From the NCBI RefSeq assembly GCF_002234375.1, contig NZ_NMQV01000003.1:1-64000 (forward strand): 64,000 nt of DNA, read 5' to 3'. Position 1 is the stretch's first letter. Each line of letters starts with the position of its first letter. Both the position numbers and the translations under genes were made by a program. Positions 62,975-64,000 of this stretch are shown here, piece after piece. Source of the DNA: Pseudomonas fluvialis (lineage in GTDB: Bacteria; Pseudomonadota; Gammaproteobacteria; Pseudomonadales; Pseudomonadaceae). The notes beneath the pieces are model-generated. The model was not told the origin of the DNA. It made no database searches and was given only the letters and a program-made list of their open reading frames with translations.

Positions 62975-64000
62975 TGCAGCTGTCGCAATTGGTAACGGCA
63001 GGACGCGCCCCTGTGCTACCGCTGCATCTAGAGGTGGCTGATGAAGCGTTGCAGATGCAGCAGCTGTTGCGCGTATTGCCGGGGCAGCGCTATGTCGGCG
63101 TAGCCGACTGGCAGGGGCGCCGGGTGCTGGCCAAGCTGCTGGTCGGCGGTAAGGCCGAGCGGCATTTTCAGCGGGAGCTGGCCGGAGCCCGGATGCTGGC
63201 CGAACAGGGCCTGAACACGCCGGCCCTGCTCGCGCAGGGTTTCCGCGAAGGGCAGGGCGGCTGGTTGCTGTTCGACTACCTGGAAGAGGCCGAAAGCCTG
63301 TGGGCGCGCTGGCAGGCCGTGGCGCACCAGCCACTGCTCAGTGCGGCGCAGCAGGCGGTGCTTGGCGAGGCCCTGGGCTGCATTGCCCGAATGCACGGCA
63401 AAGGCTTGTGGCAGGCCGATCTGCACCTGGACAACCTGTTGCGTCAGGCCGATCGCCTGTGGGTGATCGATGGCGGTGGCGTGCAGGTTGAAAACGCCGG
63501 CCAGCCGCTGTCGCAAGCGCGGGTGCTGGAGAATCTCGGGGTGTTCTTTGCCCAGTTGCCGGCTGAACTGGATGAGTTTCTCGAGGAGTTGCTGGTGCAT
63601 TACCTGCTGGTCAATGGCGAACACGCCTTGCCGTTGGAATTGCTGCAGGGCGAGATTGCCAAGGTGCGGCGCTGGCGGCTGCGCGATTATCTGAAGAAGG
63701 TCGGCCGTGATTGCAGCCTGTTCAGTGCGCGCGTCGGCGCGTTTGGCCTGCGTGTGGTGCGCCGCGAGGCGCAGGCAGCGCTGCAGCCGCTGCTCAATGA
63801 CCTTGATCAGGCCATCGAAGCCGGGCATATCTACAAAACCGGCGGTGCGGCCACCGTGGCGCGGGTTGAGCTGGACGGCCAGCCGCTGGTGGTCAAACGC
63901 TACAACATCAAGAACGCCTGGCATGCCTGCAAACGTTTCTGGCGTGCCAGTCGTGCCTGGCACAGCTGGCGCGAAGGGCATCGCCTGCAACTGCTGGGCC
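62974..64000 (+). CDS. Tandem-kinase LPS core protein, cut by window end
   Basis: At least 342 residues; the reading frame continues without a stop to the right edge. ATG 62974 overlaps the stop of the previous gene by one base. The first kinase-like domain has QADLHLDNLL (Asp149, Asn154) and WVIDGGG (Asp166). A second begins near residue 295 (KTGGAATVARVELDG, VVKRYNIKN with Lys308) and is truncated. This agrees with the two-domain layout of the P. aeruginosa PA5006 family. It is probably a further LPS-core phosphorylation enzyme. Confidence 0.88.
   Translation, partial: MQLSQLVTAGRAPVLPLHLEVADEALQMQQLLRVLPGQRYVGVADWQGRRVLAKLLVGGKAERHFQRELAGARMLAEQGLNTPALLAQGFREGQGGWLLFDYLEEAESLWARWQAVAHQPLLSAAQQAVLGEALGCIARMHGKGLWQADLHLDNLLRQADRLWVIDGGGVQVENAGQPLSQARVLENLGVFFAQLPAELDEFLEELLVHYLLVNGEHALPLELLQGEIAKVRRWRLRDYLKKVGRDCSLFSARVGAFGLRVVRREAQAALQPLLNDLDQAIEAGHIYKTGGAATVARVELDGQPLVVKRYNIKNAWHACKRFWRASRAWHSWREGHRLQLLG

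Overview
The window is ordinary, gene-dense, high-GC core chromosome of a Pseudomonas species. The evidence is a medium-chain-length PHA cluster (phaC1-phaZ-phaC2-phaD facing phaI-phaF), the Pseudomonas-type autotransporter esterase EstA, a DipA-like phosphodiesterase next to aceF/aceE, and an ilvE-waaF-waaC-waaG-waaP LPS-core operon. I saw no rRNA, tRNA, insertion sequence, prophage or CRISPR array. No stretch longer than about 300 bases lacks a gene; the longest is the 271-base phaC1 upstream region.

Layout. 1-6.4 kb: small membrane proteins, a methyl-accepting chemotaxis protein, a DUF3422 protein, an SDR-type dehydrogenase divergent from a MerR regulator with a dyad between them, and a YkgJ-type cysteine-cluster protein. 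6.5-11.5 kb: a very large polytopic DUF2339 protein translationally coupled to a DUF3999 protein. 11.6-15.4 kb: fructose-1,6-bisphosphatase, esterase EstA and two small lipoproteins. 15.5-22.8 kb: pip-dtd on the plus strand, then a compact minus-strand block of ubiE-ubiJ-ubiB-hisI-hisE-tatA-tatB-tatC-rsmE. 22.9-29.6 kb: PHA storage. 29.9-32.3 kb: DUF971 protein and the HslVU protease with a heat-shock-type promoter. 32.3-38.3 kb: SPOR protein, argS, priA, rpmE and a secreted nuclease. 38.4-48.9 kb: malic enzyme, thioredoxin-like protein, hydrolase, DUF2059, DUF523, AhpA-like membrane protein divergent from serB, then msrA and the c-di-GMP phosphodiesterase. 48.9-56.4 kb: pyruvate dehydrogenase aceE-aceF, divergent from glnE. 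56.5-64 kb: ilvE and the LPS-core operon, ending in consecutive WaaP/InaA-type kinases, the last cut by the window end.

How genes work together. PDH, malic enzyme and fructose bisphosphatase sit around the pyruvate/acetyl-CoA and gluconeogenic nodes that feed PHA synthesis. UbiB/J/E serve quinone synthesis. TatABC exports folded proteins. WaaF/C/G and the kinases build and phosphorylate the LPS inner core. The least understood part is the DUF2339-DUF3999 pair. The most informative non-coding signals are a pair of near-identical dyads between aceE and glnE, a sigma-32-like promoter before hslV, three stem-loops between aceE and aceF, and an rpmE terminator that lies inside the signal-peptide codons of the next gene.
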